Source: an uncultured Clostridia bacterium (lineage in GTDB: Bacteria; Bacillota; Clostridia; Christensenellales; UBA1242). Taken from it: 8,746 bases of DNA. The notes below the pieces were generated by a model, which ran no database searches, was not told the origin of the DNA, and was given only the letters and a program-made list of their open reading frames with translations. The first letter of the stretch is position 1; the number at the start of each line of letters is the position of its first letter. Of this stretch, positions 6,901-8,746 are shown piece by piece. The translations under genes and the position numbers were made by a program. The stretch lies in assembly GCA_934725745.1 (NCBI GenBank), contig CAKVCH010000016.1:1-8746 (forward strand). Direction: 5' to 3'.

Positions 6901-8746
6901 CTTAATACAGAGTCTTTGTCAATTTTAACTTCTGATTCCTTCCCGCCAACCGAAATAGCACCACCATTGCTTCCGCTATTGTTATATAGTTTTGTGTTAA
7001 CTAAGTTAAGTTGTGCCGAATCGCCCGCTACATTTATAGCACCACCAGGGGCACTCTTATGAGAATTTTCAATGGTCGAATTTGAAATCATTAAGTTCGC
7101 ACTCTTTAGTAACCCAATCGAACTATTTATTCCTTCTTTAGCTTCTGGTTTTGCACTTGATGTAATTGTAACTTGGTTAAACTTGGAAATTTGTTGGTCC
7201 TTTGATTCAACATCAATCGCAATCAAATATGCGCTTTCACCACTATTAGTAGAAGAGTAGCAATTATTAAATTTGACATTAGTGAGTTCAATTGTTGAAT
7301 TCAGAACTTTTATCATTTCATTTCCTGTTTGGAATTTCTCAAATGTGCAATCTTTTATCGTCAAATTTCCACTTTCTACAATTATAGGTGTTGATAGGCC
7401 GGATTTCTCAGAAGTAAATGCAATATTTTGAACAATCAAATTAGGAGTATATACTTTATTGCCGTCTCCTACTACTTCTCCTTTCAAATAGAACAATGCA
7501 TTGTTATTTTCAGTTATGTTATAAATAATTGTTCTCTTGTCATCACTTGGTCCAACCTTATCGTCAATAGTGTAATAGACACCAGACGCCACAGTTATAT
7601 TGTTGTTAAATTGGAGTTGTGTAAGTCCTTTTTCAAATGTATATGACTCTTCAAGCAAATAGATTGTTTGCTGAGGAACATTATTTGAACTATTTACAGA
7701 CGCAGTTAAAGCAGTTTGCAAGTTTGCATAATATTTTGTTTGCGTCTTGTCATCACGCACATAAACTCTTGCAAGTGAACGCTTACCTGTAATGATATTG
7801 GAATTATTATCATCACAAACCAAAACGAAACTCTTATCATCATTGCCCTTTCCTTCAAAAATTTCAGGGTCCTTTTGTTCGTCTGAGTATTTTATACCAT
7901 CGTCCGTGCAGAATGTCGCAATAATAATATTCTCTATTTCTTTTCCATTTTCGTCCACAGTTGGAGAGTCGATTCTAAATGGAATCGAATCAAGTTTTTC
8001 ATTGCGCCCAGCAACAGTTAGATATGCGTATCTTTTAATAAGTCCTTTATCAGTTTTTTCTTCTTTCTCAAGACGCGCAAGGTAGAACTCATCCTTTATT
8101 ATAAGTGAATCTGACAATGTAGACACACCCGTTTCTTTATTATTCAACAAAGAGACACTTCCTGCTTCCGTAACATAAATACCGTGGCCCTTCTCTTCAG
8201 TCGCTTTGTTATTTTGAATGGCTATCGCCCTAATGTATACTCCAGTTGTTGTAGATTCCTTTAGTTTTTCGTCTTTATGCGTGTCTACCCATTCTTTAGA
8301 ACTTTGGACAAACATTGCACCGCCATTTTTGGCTTGGTTGTTATTTATTGAAGCACTGTAAATATTCTCGTCTTTTTCATACGCAAATTCTACATACGAG
8401 TAATAATCAACAAAGAATGCACCACCACGCTCGTTTGCAATGTTATAAGCGATTGAAAGGCTCTTTGTGACATCAGTGTCATTTGAAGCAGGTGCAATTG
8501 TAAGTTCGCAACTTACTAAGTAGAATGCACCACCGTCCTTTGAAGCGGTATTCTTGTTAATTAAATCGCCGAATGTTCCGCCGTAGAGATTAACAACTGT
8601 GCCATTAGCATAGACTGCGCCACCATTTACAGCGCCATTTCCGCCAAAATTACCACCGTTTATGTGCAACATACCACTTTCCGCATAAAGCGCGCCACCA
8701 TTTTGGGTTGCAATGTTACTTGTAAAGTATCCACCAGTAATTGATG
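3330..8746 (-). CDS. Giant beta-helix repeat surface protein with Pmp-like GGAI/GGGIY motifs, 5' end outside window
   Basis: The frame is open from the right edge to TGA at 3332-3330, immediately followed by an in-frame TAA. An ATG at 8672 is not the start: 24 more in-frame codons upstream continue the same repeats (S-N-I-A-T-Q-N-G-G-A-L-Y). At least 1804 residues are present; numbers here count from the Met at 8672. About 40 motifs of the type N-x-A-x-x-G-G-[AG]-[IV]-Y recur, mostly every 24-30 residues. They resemble the GGA(I/L/V) repeats of chlamydial Pmp proteins and PbH1-type right-handed parallel beta-helices. Layout: end of a first helix (to about 175), an Asp/Glu/Lys-rich spacer (about 185-310), a helix-start segment with Y-A-N-L-Q-T-A-L (315-322), irregular coils (345-540), GGA/GGG coils (541-1575), and an aromatic Cys-rich end (1580-1780). 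There is no LPXTG motif, C-terminal hydrophobic anchor or autotransporter barrel. It is probably an exported adhesin-like protein, but the signal peptide would be off-window and the target is unknown. Confidence 0.92.
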   Translation of the reverse strand, partial: SITGGYFTSNIATQNGGALYAESGMLHINGGNFGGNGAVNGGAVYANGTVVNLYGGTFGDLINKNTASKDGGAFYLVSCELTIAPASNDTDVTKSLSIAYNIANERGGAFFVDYYSYVEFAYEKDENIYSASINNNQAKNGGAMFVQSSKEWVDTHKDEKLKESTTTGVYIRAIAIQNNKATEEKGHGIYVTEAGSVSLLNNKETGVSTLSDSLIIKDEFYLARLEKEEKTDKGLIKRYAYLTVAGRNEKLDSIPFRIDSPTVDENGKEIENIIIATFCTDDGIKYSDEQKDPEIFEGKGNDDKSFVLVCDDNNSNIITGKRSLARVYVRDDKTQTKYYANLQTALTASVNSSNNVPQQTIYLLEESYTFEKGLTQLQFNNNITVASGVYYTIDDKVGPSDDKRTIIYNITENNNALFYLKGEVVGDGNKVYTPNLIVQNIAFTSEKSGLSTPIIVESGNLTIKDCTFEKFQTGNEMIKVLNSTIELTNVKFNNCYSSTNSGESAYLIAIDVESKDQQISKFNQVTITSSAKPEAKEGINSSIGLLKSANLMISNSTIENSHKSAPGGAINVAGDSAQLNLVNTKLYNNSGSNGGAISVGGKESEVKIDKDSVLSGNTATEKGGAIYITSGATVEILGKLTGNTAKNGGAIAIFASGDTKPVVTLNNSENTFELSSNTATESGGGIWYQVKESAFSGYEGAEDAFILKLVGGIVLNNNSTAKQGGGMYVDGVLPLRYGTGGTLTIKGSGDSSKPNAEYGGGLYIKSYESAIHYNGENIDDVVENILSKNVTITNNVAGKDGGGIFVKHGFVNLNGATISSNKANKDGGGVFLGQNAYLLTPDKTDTSGIISTTLSHNHATANGGAICYNLSYSGNGSTTFENYVKKVSPTLKHLAFESNTAGQSGGAMYLYYGGGNEMTLTFGKVFSNSASGGNGGALSVAQGNVIVKGFDIDGGDGTNATKGGAVYVGTNANVTLKEMSIYSNTATNGGAIYNEGTLTISDGVVLKGNTAENGGGVYMKGRIFTLTSNIGENGKPNTATKGGGIYVESGEVKIEGLVQYNSAINGSGVFIAGGTVNIGKDGKISNNVNDNTNSIGGGVYIEKGDLNVSGTISSNTAYNGGGIAMKGGTVALSAELSGNTATHFGGGLYYQGGTLKSGTEDSTVTINGNSANSGGGIYFASAFNSSNGDTTVNFSLSGNVSTNNGGGIYVDSNVTFNSKLTITGGDKLSNAQNGGGIYAGSGTLTLGGTVEINGLKATNGGAIYVASGATAKLEGVVTLTANNATENGGAIASKGTTSIDKFTVINGKNSATNGGAIAVLGGETELLKDAVIGTKKADDSSAATVTEYANTATNGGGVYVSGGTFDFSKGATICYNYATNGGGIYIEGGVVNGNNSSIVCHNGATNGGGIYTKTTSPANNISVKKNSATNGGGVYFYGVSNLTTQLIIEENNATDGAGAYVSGGNVTTQNAIYNNIATRNGGGVYVIGGIYKSSGHIYANHAEKGNGGGVYSSGATVTISEHLYGNTSKNGAGVFASSSSTVTISSNVYSNTASESAGGVYIDGGKLTVSGSVYENSGADTVGGVYAKDVDPITISGVIKNNYRTSASSIYTIESKSTHYSLVTDLYQNNGKLALNGTIENATIQFVGGSGYRSVGYYYNKTFNADWFSGGTVRTDVIFGTGFDLDTKNISSLIDGFFLNNYDVKYLKYWRDNHYSTYTHTGCTRKYGALWWKYNCGRTVESSQKDDMIKVYAPSADFKILNECTSGYFMGAARKDGNCKGNWHWWDEHWYHDWTSACLNNWGG
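4300..5870 (-). repeat. DNA-level repeat of the beta-helix coil
   Basis: Within the giant gene the coil motif is conserved at the DNA level. The octamer TTTGTTGC (GCAACAAA on the coding strand, encoding A-T-N) ends at 4463, 4535, 4613, 4691, 4814, 4976, 5630, 5789 and 5867 on the + strand, nearly always next to CCGCC/CCACC (Gly-Gly). The best array is 4445-4691, where four copies are spaced 72, 78 and 78 bp, that is 24, 26 and 26 residues. Such near-identical in-frame units point to expansion by duplication and could support length change by recombination. Confidence 0.75.
7660..8130 (-). other. Inter-helix spacer and helix-start segment of the giant protein
   Basis: Residues about 185-310 have no GG motifs and are rich in Asp, Glu and Lys, with alternating hydrophobic stretches such as Y-A-Y-L-T-V-A-G and K-S-F-V-L-V-C-D-D, suggesting a small beta-sandwich. 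It is followed by K-Y-Y-A-N-L-Q-T-A-L-T-A-S (313-325) and T-I-Y-L-L-E. From general knowledge, this pattern ([YF]-A-[TN]-L-Q-x-A-[IL] then a strand ending in L-L) commonly opens right-handed beta-helix regions in bacterial surface proteins. It marks the start of the second, longer helix. Confidence 0.55.

Noticed and set aside
8670..8672. ATG at 8672 as the start of the giant protein
   Set aside because: Twenty-four further in-frame codons to the window edge continue the GG-repeat pattern, so this Met is internal.

Overview
This 8.7 kb window looks like chromosomal DNA from a low-to-moderate G+C bacterium, most likely an uncultured Bacillota (Clostridia-type) gut or rumen organism. That placement is inferred from an AT-rich base composition with very AT-rich intergenic gaps, a DUF1846 protein (common in Bacillota), a compact TVP38-type membrane protein and a RecR with a four-cysteine zinc motif. 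The placement is an inference, because no rRNA or marker tree is available. Stops used are TAA, TAA, TAG and a tandem TGA TAA, which fits the standard bacterial code.

Layout, left to right. (1) Positions 1-1349, + strand: a DUF1846 (UPF0371) protein that runs in from outside the window, so its first ~50 codons are missing. (2) Positions 1350-1849: a 500-bp AT-rich gap. It holds helically phased T-tracts and short tandem repeats, a textbook intrinsic terminator (1494-1526), and a striking 174-bp self-complementary element (about 1630-1803) made of nested and adjacent perfect hairpins inside imperfect terminal inverted repeats. (3) Positions 1850-2449, + strand: a TVP38/TMEM64 (VTT/DedA superfamily) membrane protein. 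(4) Positions 2446-3033, - strand: recR, which overlaps the TVP38 gene tail to tail by 4 bp. It is driven by a near-consensus promoter whose -10 box lies 6 nt before the ATG, so the mRNA should be leaderless. (5) Positions 3034-3329: a gap with the recR promoter, a hairpin facing +, and the terminator of the next gene. (6) Positions 3330-8746, - strand: the 3' part (at least 1804 codons) of a giant repetitive surface protein. It has two right-handed beta-helix modules carrying about 40 Pmp-like GGA/GGG-I-Y motifs, a spacer plus helix-start segment between them, and a Trp/Tyr/His/Cys-rich C-terminal domain. Its start lies outside the window.

The genes do not form one pathway. DUF1846 and TVP38 are separated by a terminator, recR is cut off from the giant gene by another, and recR lacks its frequent dnaX/ebfC partners on the side visible here. 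The parts most worth following up are the folded 174-bp element upstream of the TVP38 gene, the leaderless recR promoter with its fully convergent neighbour, and the architecture of the giant beta-helix protein, especially its unrecognised C-terminal domain.
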